In this document: positions 35,741 to 43,906 of the stretch, one piece after another | How the letters are laid out: each line of letters begins with the position of its first letter | Position numbering within the stretch: position 1 is the first letter of the stretch | Source: Lachnospiraceae bacterium UBA7086 | GTDB lineage: Bacteria; Bacillota; Clostridia; Lachnospirales; Lachnospiraceae | Assembly: GCA_002492525.1 (NCBI GenBank) | Contig: DKZA01000036.1 | Coordinates: 1 to 64,000, forward strand | Direction of reading: 5' to 3' | DNA length: 64,000 nucleotides | The notes under the pieces: model-generated | Database searches by the model: none | What the model saw: only the letters and a program-made list of their open reading frames with translations | Told to the model about the DNA's origin: nothing | Translations under genes and position numbers: made by a program

Positions 35741-36688
35741 ATGACAAAACGAATTGTGAGTGATTGGTACAGGCGCGGAACCTGGTGGCGGAGGGTTAGA
35801 TTCAACCGCAGGTATAAGGATGTTCTTTTCAGACGCCTTTTTCGGGACAGAAAAGATTTGTTAGACCTTTATAATGCCTTAAATGGCAGTACATATGAGA
35901 ATCCGGAAGAACTGGAAGTGGTTACCATGGAAGACGTAATCTTTATGAAAATGAAGAATGATCTTTCTTTTATCATTGGCAGTCATTTAAATCTGTATGA
36001 ACATCAGAGTACCTGGAATCCCAATATGCCTTTGCGGGGACTGTTGTATTTTGCCCAACAGTTTGAGGGACTGGTGGCGACCCGTGGGGATGATATTTAC
36101 GGTAGAGGCCGGATAGAACTTCCGACACCGGTATACATTATTTTTTATAATGGCAAAGGTATGCACAGCGACAAACTGATGCTGTATCTGTCAGATTCTT
36201 ATTCAGGGGGCCATGGGAGCGGATGTCTGGAATGTACCTGTGAAGTAATCAATATCAACCGGGGGTATAATTGTGCATTGATGGAGAAGTGTCATCGGCT
36301 TTGGGAGTATTCAGAGTTATCGGCGGAAATAGAAGGGAATATGAAAAAAGGGATGAAACGGGAGGAAGCGGTACAAACAGCGATTGATGCTTGTATCCAA
36401 CGGGGAATTCTCACGGACGTCCTGTTGACGGAGAGAGGAGTAGTACAGCATATGCTTTTAACAGAATATGATGAGAAGAAACATTTAAAGAATACCTTTG
36501 AAGAGGGACGTAAGGAAGGCATAGAACAGGGAATGGAACAGGGTATGAGAGAGGGTTTGGCGAGGGGCCGCGAAGAAAAGCTTCGTGAGCTGGTGCAAAA
36601 GAAACTCACCAAAGGCAAAACCGTCCTTCAGATTGCAGAGGAACTTGAGGAAGAAATATCTGTCATTGAACAGATGGCGGAGAGGTGA
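35741..36688 (+). CDS. Rpn family nuclease/putative transposase (PD-(D/E)XK)
   Basis: The N-terminal 200 residues carry the Rpn/YhgA-like pattern: a YKDVLFRRLF start, DLLDLYNALNGS, LSFIIGSHLNLYEHQSTWNPNMPLR with the nuclease-core Glu, and YIIFYNGKG. The C-terminal region has a glycine-punctuated coil (EGRKEGIEQGMEQGMREGL) that is typical of these proteins and often variable in length. Members promote recA-independent recombination in E. coli (Rpn). Copies are common and mobile-like in Lachnospiraceae. It overlaps the start region of the next gene and has GGAGG upstream. Confidence 0.85.
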   Translation: MTKRIVSDWYRRGTWWRRVRFNRRYKDVLFRRLFRDRKDLLDLYNALNGSTYENPEELEVVTMEDVIFMKMKNDLSFIIGSHLNLYEHQSTWNPNMPLRGLLYFAQQFEGLVATRGDDIYGRGRIELPTPVYIIFYNGKGMHSDKLMLYLSDSYSGGHGSGCLECTCEVININRGYNCALMEKCHRLWEYSELSAEIEGNMKKGMKREEAVQTAIDACIQRGILTDVLLTERGVVQHMLLTEYDEKKHLKNTFEEGRKEGIEQGMEQGMREGLARGREEKLRELVQKKLTKGKTVLQIAEELEEEISVIEQMAER

Positions 36689-36693
36689 AAGCA

Positions 36694-37308
36694 ATGCGAG
36701 AGAGACTGTATACATATATAGATGAAAATGCAATGCCGCAGATTGTGTCACGATATCATTTTCGGAAGCAGGATGAGGATAAGATGCAAGTCCTCATACA
36801 GCGGCTTTGTCAGATATCTGAGGCAGTGGTTTACTTTGCGGACAAAGAGCAGGAGGAGACAAGGCTGGCGGTTTTAGTAACGCTTGGAGCAGGGGTGGAT
36901 GCTTTACAGGAAGAATATACCGCGGCGGGACAATTGACGGAGAGTTACATGATAGAATGTATTGCCATGGAACTTTTGAAAAATGCTTATGAACAGGCGG
37001 CGGACAGAATTTACAATTATTATGGTCTGTGGATGGAAGGATTTGATTTTCTGGGAGAACGAGTACCCATGGAAGCCATGGAAGAAATGTTTGCCCTGTT
37101 AAAACCGGAGGAGATTTCCTATAATCAGGCGTATATGCTTACACCGAAAAAAACAGTGGCTTTCTATACAACGCTGACAGACAGCAGAAAGACGGCATAT
37201 TGTAATCTGTGCAGAACATGCAGTCATACGAAATGTATTCACAGAAAAGGTAATCTTACCTATGGTTATCAGAGAATTTTTGGAGAACGTGGAACGAAAG
37301 GGAAGTGA
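36694..37308 (+). CDS. Methionine synthase activation-domain-like protein
   Basis: The pattern LAVLVTLGAGVDAL (about residues 53-66) followed by an Ala-rich helix (YMIECIAMELLKNAYEQAADR), a Gly/Asp linker and PKKTVAFYTTL resembles the reactivation domain of B12-dependent methionine synthase found as a stand-alone protein in Clostridia. The C-terminus has a Cys cluster (CNLCRTCSHTKC), which could bind a metal or be structural. It lacks the B12- and folate-binding domains. I chose the ATG at 36694, eight bases after GGAGAGG. The family call is by pattern and moderately uncertain. It sits directly after an Rpn nuclease gene. Confidence 0.55.
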   Translation: MRERLYTYIDENAMPQIVSRYHFRKQDEDKMQVLIQRLCQISEAVVYFADKEQEETRLAVLVTLGAGVDALQEEYTAAGQLTESYMIECIAMELLKNAYEQAADRIYNYYGLWMEGFDFLGERVPMEAMEEMFALLKPEEISYNQAYMLTPKKTVAFYTTLTDSRKTAYCNLCRTCSHTKCIHRKGNLTYGYQRIFGERGTKGK

Positions 37309-37310
37309 TT

Positions 37311-37336
37311 GGTGCCGCCTTAGCGGCACCACTTCT
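37311..37336 (+). terminator. Terminator between convergent genes
   Basis: GGTGCCGC (37311-37318) pairs perfectly with GCGGCACC (37323-37330), followed by ACTTCTGTTCTT. It starts two bases after the plus-strand stop codon and lies before the end of the minus-strand thiamine transporter. Confidence 0.6.
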
Positions 37337-37340
37337 GTTC

Positions 37341-38045
37341 TTAAGATAAAGCCATTTTTTTCACAACGGCCAGTCCTTTATTGACTGCGGGAATTGCCAG
37401 AACTACCAGAGTGATTGCGGCTTCCGCAAATATGTAGATGCCGTTATATACTATGGAATATGGCAGCGGCGCCCAGCCTTCCCAGGCGTAAGATGCGAAA
37501 AATATCCAGCCTGAGAGCACCACGAATACATACCTTCCCAGAACGCCGGCGAGATATCCTTTGAGAAGTCCCTTTTTGGCATTGGCAAACAGACCGGACA
37601 GTCCCAGAGCGCCGAAGGCCAGCAGATAATCCAGAACAAGCTGCATGGGAAAGAGTACGTAGGGATCGATCAAAAGCTGCAGGATTCCGTAGGCGATACT
37701 GGTCATGAGCCCGGCGCCCAGTCCGAAGAAATAGCCCGGCAGGCAGATGATGAGCATGGACAGCAGTGTGGCGGAACCGCCCCAGGGGAAGTCGATGATC
37801 TTAATTTCTGAGAGTACGGTGCCAAGGGCAATGGACATGGCACAGAAAACCAACTGTTTTACAGTCAATTTTCCGCCTTTTGCTTTGGTATCTGCATTTT
37901 CCTGATGCTTACCGGCGTACTTTCTTGCAAAGAGTACAGCGCCGACAAGTAAGACAGCCAGGATGATACATAACAGTACATTACCCAGGGTGGTGGGAAC
38001 ATAGGTAGTTTCTTCCCAGTCATTGACAACAACATTGTAGAACAT
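37341..38045 (-). CDS. thiT: ECF-type thiamine transporter S-component
   Basis: The protein has an extra N-terminal membrane segment and then the six-helix ThiT core: VFCAMSIALGTVLSEIK, DFPWGGSATLLSMLI, PGYFFGLGAGLMTSI, VLFPMQLVLDYLLAFGALGLSG and a late WAPLPYSIVYNG. The substrate-binding aromatic and Glu/Asp residues of ThiT are in matching positions. It binds thiamine and works with the shared EcfA/A'/T module encoded elsewhere. AAAGGAGG precedes the ATG at 38045. A TPP riboswitch directly upstream gives independent support for thiamine. Confidence 0.9.
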   Translation of the reverse strand: MFYNVVVNDWEETTYVPTTLGNVLLCIILAVLLVGAVLFARKYAGKHQENADTKAKGGKLTVKQLVFCAMSIALGTVLSEIKIIDFPWGGSATLLSMLIICLPGYFFGLGAGLMTSIAYGILQLLIDPYVLFPMQLVLDYLLAFGALGLSGLFANAKKGLLKGYLAGVLGRYVFVVLSGWIFFASYAWEGWAPLPYSIVYNGIYIFAEAAITLVVLAIPAVNKGLAVVKKMALS

Positions 38046-38131
38046 AAAAAATCCTCCTTTGTCTTAAGAATAGCAAGGAGGGGAGAAAGGTAAGTACGCA
38101 TGTCACGGATAACCATGACAGACAGTAGTTA

Positions 38132-38240
38132 CTTGTGCTTCCCTACGACGGTACTAGCCGCATCAGGTAATGAGGGTTAGAATCCGGTACGATAAAATAT
38201 ACGACAGATTCAATCTCAGCGAAAGCTCCCCTAGCAAGTT
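38132..38240 (-). promoter_or_regulatory. TPP riboswitch (THI element)
   Basis: On the minus strand the leader contains GGGGAGC-TTTC-GCTGAGA (38212-38231 region), a long P3 arm with a pairing TTGAATCTG/CGGATTCTA, and then ACCTGATGCGG...CCGTCGTAGGGAAG (to 38135), the core of the THI-box. After it comes a GTCATGG/CCGTGAC hairpin (38103-38120) near the ribosome-binding site, which is the likely expression platform. It should shut off thiT when thiamine pyrophosphate is high. Confidence 0.9.
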
Positions 38241-38266
38241 ATTCAGTTGTGTGGTAAAGAAAATTT

Positions 38267-38365
38267 CTCCGCTTATCCGAGACTGCGAAGCAAAGATTCC
38301 TCCGCATATCCGAGGCTGCAAAGCAGTCCTCGCAAGGTTAATTTGCGAAGCAAATTTACCTTTTT
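38267..38365 (+). repeat. Palindromic repeat copy E (two units)
   Basis: Unit 1 (CCGCTTATCCGAGACTGCGAAGC) and unit 2 (CCGCATATCCGAGG) lead to a CTGC-AAA-GCAG hairpin, then GGTTAATTTGC-GAA-GCAAATTTACC and TTTTT. The stems differ from copies C and D by paired changes. It separates the TPP riboswitch from the next plus-strand gene. Confidence 0.7.
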
Positions 38366-38488
38366 ACTATAGGAGCTTAGGAGGAAAATGTCAAGGATAT
38401 TCTTTTTATGGACGAGGGGCATTGTTTTATACTGCGGTCAGCGGCTTTTTGGTGTACAATGGAAGTGGGTGGAAGGGAGTAGATTACG

Positions 38489-39220
38489 ATGTACGAATAT
38501 ATCTTGTTTGATTTGGACGGCACATTGACAGATTCGGCACCGGGAATTACGGCCTGTGTACAGTATGCTCTGCACAGAATGGGGATTGAGGAATCGGATC
38601 TTTCTAAACTGGAACCCTTTGTGGGACCGCCTCTTCTGGACAGTTTTCATGAATTTTATGGATTTGATGAAGAGCAGGGGAAGCAGGCGATAGTCTATTA
38701 CAGGGAGAGATTTAGCACCAAGGGTATGTTTGAAAATACGGTTTATCCGGGAGTGGATAAGCTTCTGGCACAATTGAAGGCCGCGGGGAAGAGGCTGGCC
38801 GTGGCGTCCAGCAAGCCGGAGGTGTATGTAGGACAAATACTGGAACATTTCGGACTTCGGAAATATTTTGATGTGGTGGTGGGCAGTGGATTGGACGGTA
38901 CCCGGGCAAAGAAAGAGGAAGTGGTGGAAGAAGCACTCAGGTGTCTTTTGCCGGAGCAGCTGTTTCAGGAAATGATGGGCACAAAGAAGAAAGACGAAGT
39001 ACGTAAAACCATTCAAGAAACCGGAGAAAAGTCTGACAGGGAGCAATATGACACAGTTGTCATGGTGGGCGACCGGCGGTTTGACGTGGAAGGTGCCAGA
39101 GAGTACCATATTGTGTCTGTGGGTGTGACTTATGGATATGCACTGCCGGGAGAATTGTCTGAGGCAGGAGCAGATATGATCGTGGAGACGGTGGAAGAAC
39201 TTGCAGAGGTATTGATGTGA
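38489..39220 (+). CDS. HAD phosphatase, phosphoglycolate phosphatase-like
   Basis: Motif I is LFDLDGTLTDS (about residues 6-16), with FVGPPLLDSF in the cap region. Motif II/III lie in VASSKPEVY and motif IV is MVGDRRFDVEGA. GMP/phosphoglycolate phosphatase-like members of this size are usually about 215 residues. This one is 243 and carries an inserted charged segment (about residues 152-187, QLFQEMMGTKKKDEVRK and onward) between motifs III and IV that has no clear equivalent in relatives. The reaction is release of phosphate from a small molecule; the substrate is unknown. Its stop overlaps the next start (TGATG). Confidence 0.82.
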   Translation: MYEYILFDLDGTLTDSAPGITACVQYALHRMGIEESDLSKLEPFVGPPLLDSFHEFYGFDEEQGKQAIVYYRERFSTKGMFENTVYPGVDKLLAQLKAAGKRLAVASSKPEVYVGQILEHFGLRKYFDVVVGSGLDGTRAKKEEVVEEALRCLLPEQLFQEMMGTKKKDEVRKTIQETGEKSDREQYDTVVMVGDRRFDVEGAREYHIVSVGVTYGYALPGELSEAGADMIVETVEELAEVLM

Positions 39221-40065
39221 TGGAACCGATTAAAAAGGATACAGAAAACATGCCTTCTTTGCAGAAGGGCTGGGAAGTGTTGTTTCCGTATCTGTTATAT
39301 TATCTGGCTTACAGTGCGGCATATATCGTTCTTGCCTTTGTGCAGGAAGCGCTGTTGCAGAGCCAGGGTGAGGAATACCAAAGATTTCTGACGAAGCAGG
39401 CGGCTACTGTGGCCGGTGTGATGGGAGGGCTTAGCATGATGCTTGGCGTCCTGCCGATTGTTCCTATGTTAAAAAGGGAACTGCTCTGGCGAAGCAGCAT
39501 GCCCGATGCGGTTACGAAGCGAACCAGGGAAAGTCTGGTAAAAGAGATACTTTTTACAGGGATTCTCGCTGTTTCCTCTTCCCTGGGACTGAATGTCTTA
39601 TTGACGCTGACGGGATTTGCCGACAGTTCCCAGGCTTACCGGCAGGTGGCCGATCATCAGTATGGCGTGGCTTTTGCGGTCGGACTGATACTCTATGGCT
39701 TGGTATCACCTTTGGCGGAAGAAGTGGTTTTTCGCGGGGTTATCTTTAACCGGTTAAGACGTTTATATGGGCCGGTTCTGGCCATCGTGGCGTCAGGGCT
39801 TTTCTTTGGCGCCTTTCACGGTAATATCGTGCAGGGCGTTTACGGGGGATGCATGGGGATTCTTATGGCTTATCTGTATGAAAGAAGCGGCAGGTTTGTG
39901 ATTCCCTTTTTCTTTCATATGATGTCTAATCTGGCAGTGTATATTACGGCCCATATAGAGCCTTTGCAGGAAGCTTTGTTTACTGCCGCGGGGTGTGCGG
40001 TTTTACTCATGATCGCAGGAGGATGCGTCCTGGCGGTATGGAAAAGAGAGGGAGGAATAATATGA
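39220..40065 (+). CDS. CPBP family intramembrane protease
   Basis: A 281-residue protein with about eight membrane segments. The Abi/CPBP motifs are intact: EEVVFRGVIFNRL (about residues 167-179) with the Glu pair and Arg, FHGN (about 204), and HMMSN (about 238). These are the glutamates and histidines of the predicted metal-dependent glutamic protease active site. Relatives cleave CaaX-type substrates or protect against bacteriocins. Which applies is unknown. The start at 39220 overlaps the HAD stop, and its own stop overlaps the methyltransferase start by 4 bases (ATGA), so the three form one translationally coupled operon. Confidence 0.85.
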   Translation: MEPIKKDTENMPSLQKGWEVLFPYLLYYLAYSAAYIVLAFVQEALLQSQGEEYQRFLTKQAATVAGVMGGLSMMLGVLPIVPMLKRELLWRSSMPDAVTKRTRESLVKEILFTGILAVSSSLGLNVLLTLTGFADSSQAYRQVADHQYGVAFAVGLILYGLVSPLAEEVVFRGVIFNRLRRLYGPVLAIVASGLFFGAFHGNIVQGVYGGCMGILMAYLYERSGRFVIPFFFHMMSNLAVYITAHIEPLQEALFTAAGCAVLLMIAGGCVLAVWKREGGII

Positions 40066-40850
40066 ATATCACAGATCAGAACATAGACAGCGGCAAAGCA
40101 TTTGACTGGGGAAAAACTTCCCCGGATTATGCCAGATTCCGGGATGTTTATCCACAGGAATTTTATGACGGTATTATCGGTCGGAATTTGTGCATGAACG
40201 GTCAGAAAGTCCTCGATGTGGGGACGGGGACCGGAGTGCTCCCGAGAAATATGTACCGATATGGAGCAAAGTGGGTTGGCACGGATATTTCTGAGGAACA
40301 GATCCGGCAGGCAAGGATTCTTTCGGAGCAGATGGATATTGATTATCATACCGTGTCTGCGGAAGCGGTGGAATTTCCGGATAACTCATTTGATGTGATC
40401 ACGGCTTGTCAGTGCTTTTTCTATTTTGACCACGATAAGACTGCACCGGTATTTTCCCGGCTGTTACGACCGAATGGGAGGCTTCTTTTATTATATATGG
40501 CATGGCTGCCTTTTGAGGACGAGATTGCGGGGGCCAGCGAAGAACTTGTTCTGCGGTATAACCCAGTGTGGAGCGGCGCAGGAGAGACCATGCATCCGAT
40601 TGTCATTCCGGATGTTTACCGGAAATACTTCGAGGTGGTTTATCAGGAGGAGCATCCCTTAAAGGTGCACTTTACAAGAGAGAGCTGGCACGGCAGAATG
40701 AAAACCTGCCGCGGGATCGGGGCTTCTCTTACCAGGGAGGAGATCGCGGCCTGGGAGAAGGAACATCTGAAATTATTAGCAGATAAGGCTCCGGAGGAAT
40801 TTGATATCCTGCATTATGCGGCGATGGCAGAACTGCAAATGCCTGGGTGA
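40062..40850 (+). CDS. SAM-dependent class I methyltransferase
   Basis: The protein has the AdoMet-binding loop VLDVGTGTGVLPRN (about residues 48-61), an acidic motif GTDISEEQIRQA, and ENSFDVITACQCFF-like motif (DNSFDVITACQCFF) near 110, then a RLLRPNGRLLLLY strand. This is the ordinary Rossmann fold of small-molecule methyltransferases such as UbiE-like proteins. The substrate is unknown. The start at 40062 is chosen because GGGAGG lies upstream; a longer reading overlaps the protease gene and is not conserved. It is coupled to the upstream CPBP gene by 4 bases. Confidence 0.85.
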   Translation: MNITDQNIDSGKAFDWGKTSPDYARFRDVYPQEFYDGIIGRNLCMNGQKVLDVGTGTGVLPRNMYRYGAKWVGTDISEEQIRQARILSEQMDIDYHTVSAEAVEFPDNSFDVITACQCFFYFDHDKTAPVFSRLLRPNGRLLLLYMAWLPFEDEIAGASEELVLRYNPVWSGAGETMHPIVIPDVYRKYFEVVYQEEHPLKVHFTRESWHGRMKTCRGIGASLTREEIAAWEKEHLKLLADKAPEEFDILHYAAMAELQMPG

Positions 40851-40880
40851 TAAAAGAAGGAAAGGGGTTGAGGAATCCGC

Positions 40881-41564
40881 ATGAAAGAAGAATGTCTGAT
40901 CTGCAATGCGCCTTTGGAATATTTGGAAAAAGACATTTCTATGGAATGTGAAATCTGTCATAAGAAAGAAAATAGCAAAACCAGATGTGTGAATGGACAT
41001 TATGTCTGTAATGAATGTCATACGAAAGGAATGGACAGTATAATCGGAGTATGTCTTAATGAGACATCTGATAATCCTGTAGATATCATGGATAAGCTGA
41101 TGGCTCAGCCCTTTTGTCATATGCATGGGCCGGAGCATCATGTTATGGTAGGTTCTGCTCTTTTGACAGCGTATAAAAATGCAGGCGGAGACATTGCACT
41201 TTCCGAGGCCCTGATGGAGATGATGCGTCGTGGAAAAAGTGTTCCCGGCGGAGCCTGCGGTTTTTGGGGTGCCTGCGGAGCAGGGATAAGTTCAGGAATG
41301 TTTATTTCTATCATATCCAGATCCACGCCGCTTGCAAACGAACCGTTTGCATTATCCAATCGGATGACTGCAGCAGCGCTTGGCAGGATCGGAGAGGTTG
41401 GCGGTCCTCGTTGCTGTAAAAGAGATTCTTTTCTGTCAATTTTAGCGGCGATTGATTTTGTGGAGGAGCATTTCAACATTAAAATGCAGAAACGGGATAT
41501 CGTGTGTAAGTATTCAGGGGAAAATCAGCAATGTATAGGGAAACGCTGCCCCTTTTCAAAATGA
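40881..41564 (+). CDS. DUF5714-like Cys-rich protein
   Basis: The N-terminus forms zinc-ribbon-like pairs (CLIC near residue 5, CEIC near 22, CVNGHYVCNEC near 36). The rest has a FCHMHGPEHHVMVG segment, a strongly Gly-rich VPGGACGFWGACGAG region, and CC and C-x-C-like pairs at the C-terminus. This resembles the DUF5714 family linked with radical-SAM or methyltransferase partners in anaerobes. The adjacent upstream gene is a SAM methyltransferase, which may be a functional link. Function is unknown. AAAGGGG lies upstream of the ATG. Confidence 0.65.
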   Translation: MKEECLICNAPLEYLEKDISMECEICHKKENSKTRCVNGHYVCNECHTKGMDSIIGVCLNETSDNPVDIMDKLMAQPFCHMHGPEHHVMVGSALLTAYKNAGGDIALSEALMEMMRRGKSVPGGACGFWGACGAGISSGMFISIISRSTPLANEPFALSNRMTAAALGRIGEVGGPRCCKRDSFLSILAAIDFVEEHFNIKMQKRDIVCKYSGENQQCIGKRCPFSK

Positions 41565-41638
41565 TTTTCCACGGTCATTCTACCAGGCAGTTCCGAACCC
41601 GGGCTGTAAAGTAAATAAGAGAGAGCGAGGAGAAGACT

Positions 41639-42223
41639 ATGACAGAAAGAGAAAAAATGCTGGCGGGACAGCTTTATGATTGCGGGGACCCGGAATTACT
41701 GAATCAATGGCACAAGGCAAAAGATCTGGTGAGAGAGTATAATCATACCGGTTCCGCAGATGCAGGGCGAAAAGAAGAAATCTTGAAGGAGCTATTGGGC
41801 GGCAAAGGTGAAAACCTTTGGATTACGGCGCCTTTTTTGGTAGATTACGGCAATAATATTTACTTTGGCAATCATTGTGAAGTAAACATGAACTGTACTT
41901 TTTTAGACGATAATGTTATCCGCATTGGCGATAATGCTCTTATTGCTCCCAATGTACAGATTTATACGGCGTTTCATCCGACAAATGCCCTTGACAGATT
42001 CGGGGAACCCAGAGCAGACGGCTCTTTTGAATTCTGTAAAACGCAGACAGCACCTGTCACAATCGGAGATAATGTCTGGATCGGCGGTGGCGCAATCATC
42101 ATGCCGGGTGTTACGATAGGCGATAATGTGGTGATTGGAGCAGGAAGTGTTGTCACCAAAGATATACCGGACAATACCATAGCGTACGGCAATCCCTGCC
42201 GGGTTATGAGGGAAAACAAATAA
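41639..42223 (+). CDS. Sugar O-acetyltransferase (Maa/LacA type)
   Basis: A hexapeptide-repeat left-handed beta-helix protein of 194 residues. The N-terminus MTEREKMLAGQLYD is the maltose acetyltransferase signature; the coil repeats and the C-terminal part (FHPTNALDR, GDNVWIGGGAIIMPGVTIGDN, VIGAGSVVTKDIPDN) contain the catalytic His region. It transfers acetyl from acetyl-CoA to a sugar hydroxyl in the cytoplasm, possibly as detoxification. GAGGAGAAG lies upstream of the start. It is followed by a fragmentary acetyltransferase gene of a different family. Confidence 0.9.
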   Translation: MTEREKMLAGQLYDCGDPELLNQWHKAKDLVREYNHTGSADAGRKEEILKELLGGKGENLWITAPFLVDYGNNIYFGNHCEVNMNCTFLDDNVIRIGDNALIAPNVQIYTAFHPTNALDRFGEPRADGSFEFCKTQTAPVTIGDNVWIGGGAIIMPGVTIGDNVVIGAGSVVTKDIPDNTIAYGNPCRVMRENK

Positions 42224-42270
42224 ATTTGATTTTAACGTCGGAGCACATAAGGAGAAGAAGGCTTCAGCCT

Positions 42271-42405
42271 ACCGAGCTGACGCCCTGGGTCGGTTTTGCC
42301 TATACATTTCCACACTATAGAGGACATCGCTATCTGGGGAAGCTGTTAACAGAAGTGGAAAGGCTTGCCAGGGAAGCAGATAGTGTGAAAGAAAGACATT
42401 GTTAA
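42271..42405 (+). pseudogene. GNAT acetyltransferase remnant
   Basis: The 45-codon stretch reads TELTPWVGFAYTFPHYRGHR and then YLGKLLTEVERLAREAD. This is the acetyl-CoA loop (R/Q-x-x-G-x-G/A region, here YRGHRYLG) and following helix of a GNAT enzyme, but there is no start codon or beta-sheet core before it and the reading frame stops soon after. It lies in the 207-base gap between the sugar acetyltransferase and aldo-keto reductase genes. It marks a deletion at this junction. Confidence 0.6.
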
Positions 42406-42429
42406 ATATTTATTCAGGAGGAAACGCTT

Positions 42430-43440
42430 ATGGAGATGAGAAAACTCGGAAAGATAAAGGTATCTTCGATTGGGATGGGGTGTATGGGATTTTCGCACGG
42501 ATATGGGAAAGTGCCGTCAGAGGAGTATGCAGTCAATGCAATTCATGCGGCGCACGATTTTGGATGTACTTTTTTTGACACAGCCGAAACCTATGGACGG
42601 GAGCAGTTTTTCCCCGGCCATAATGAGCAGCTTTTGGGCAAAGCCGTTGAGCCGTTCAGAAAGGATATTGTGGTCGCCACCAAACTTCACATTTCCTCGG
42701 AGGAATATTGCGAAGAGAAGGACTTAAACAAAATCATGCGCAGCCATTTGGAAGCATCCATGAAAAATCTTCGGACGGATTATGTTGATCTGTACTATCT
42801 GCACCGCTATAACGAGGATATCGGGATGGAACCTGTTGCAGAAGTTATGGGAAAGCTGATACAGGACGGCCTTATTCGCGGCTGGGGTGTTTCCCAGGTT
42901 GGCGTTGAGCTGCTGCGCAAGGCTCATGAAATAACTCCTGTGAACGCAGTCCAGAACCTCTACAATATGCTTGAAAGGGATTGTGAAAAGGATATTCTGC
43001 CGTATTGTATGGAGCAAGGGATCGGTGTTGTCCCGTTCTCTCCGATTGCAAGCGGCTTTCTGTCCGGAAAGGTCACAGCAGATACCAAATTTGAGGGCGA
43101 TGATGTACGCAGATTTGTACCGCAGCTGCAAAAGGAAAATCTGATTGCCAACCAGCCTGTACTGGATATTCTCAACCGATACGCTGCGGAAAAGAATGTG
43201 ACGAACGCACAAATCTCACTGGCATGGATGTTGAAGAAATATCCCAATATCGTGCCGATTCCCGGTTCTAAAAATAAGGAGAGGATACTTGAAAATCTCG
43301 GCGCATGGAATGTTCAGCTGTCAGATGTAGAATTTGACAGTCTGGAAACTGCCCTTGATAAAGTGGAAGTATACGGGCATCGGGGCCATGAGGAAAGCCA
43401 GCAAAAATCATTCTCTCACAACTGGCGGACAAATGCGTAG
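42430..43440 (+). CDS. Aldo/keto reductase
   Basis: The TIM-barrel reductase pattern is intact: GMGCMGFSHGYG near residue 16, FFDTAETYG near 50 with the catalytic Asp and Tyr, a Lys in VVATKL near 81 and the LHRYNEDI His near 117. NAD(P)H binding is supported by VPIPGSKNKERILEN near the end. At 336 residues it is normal for the YakC/AKR13-like group. It reduces aldehydes or ketones in the cytoplasm; the substrate is unknown. GGAGGAAA precedes the ATG. Confidence 0.9.
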   Translation: MEMRKLGKIKVSSIGMGCMGFSHGYGKVPSEEYAVNAIHAAHDFGCTFFDTAETYGREQFFPGHNEQLLGKAVEPFRKDIVVATKLHISSEEYCEEKDLNKIMRSHLEASMKNLRTDYVDLYYLHRYNEDIGMEPVAEVMGKLIQDGLIRGWGVSQVGVELLRKAHEITPVNAVQNLYNMLERDCEKDILPYCMEQGIGVVPFSPIASGFLSGKVTADTKFEGDDVRRFVPQLQKENLIANQPVLDILNRYAAEKNVTNAQISLAWMLKKYPNIVPIPGSKNKERILENLGAWNVQLSDVEFDSLETALDKVEVYGHRGHEESQQKSFSHNWRTNA

Positions 43441-43494
43441 GAAGAGATACCAAAGTGCAGTTTGTCATCAATGGAAAGAGGAAGAAAAAGGCAG

Positions 43495-43860
43495 ATGAAA
43501 CTAAAAAATATAGTAATCGTTGTCAAAGACATTGAAAAATCGAAACAGTTTTATCATGATCTGTTTGGGTTAGAGACTGTATTGGATAATGATGGGAATA
43601 TGATTCTAACAGAAGGTCTGGTGTTGCAGGATGAAAAAATCTGGCAGGGGTTTCTGGGAAAAGATATTATCCCGAAGAATCATTCCTGTGAATTATATTT
43701 TGAGGAAAGTGACATAGAAGCGTTTGTTCAAAAACTGGAAGAACGCTACCCATCCGTTCAATATGTCAATAGATTGATGACACATAGTTGGGGGCAGAAG
43801 GTTATCCGCTTTTATGATCCGGATGGTAATCTGATTGAAGTGGGGACACCCATGCGGTAG
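43495..43860 (+). CDS. VOC family protein (glyoxalase/bleomycin-resistance fold)
   Basis: A 121-residue protein with the paired beta-alpha-beta-beta-beta modules of the vicinal oxygen chelate fold: KNIVIVVKDIEKSKQFYHDLFGLE at the start (first module) and IRFYDPDGNLIEVG at the end with the metal-ligand Glu. Reaction is not deducible from sequence; relatives bind divalent metals and small ligands. I chose the ATG at 43495, since the upstream reading (43462) starts with TTG and lacks a ribosome-binding site. It is one of several single-gene units in this stretch. Confidence 0.8.
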   Translation: MKLKNIVIVVKDIEKSKQFYHDLFGLETVLDNDGNMILTEGLVLQDEKIWQGFLGKDIIPKNHSCELYFEESDIEAFVQKLEERYPSVQYVNRLMTHSWGQKVIRFYDPDGNLIEVGTPMR

Positions 43861-43906
43861 CGGTTTGTCCGAATCAGCAATTGGGTATTTAGAAAGGTGA
43901 GAATAT

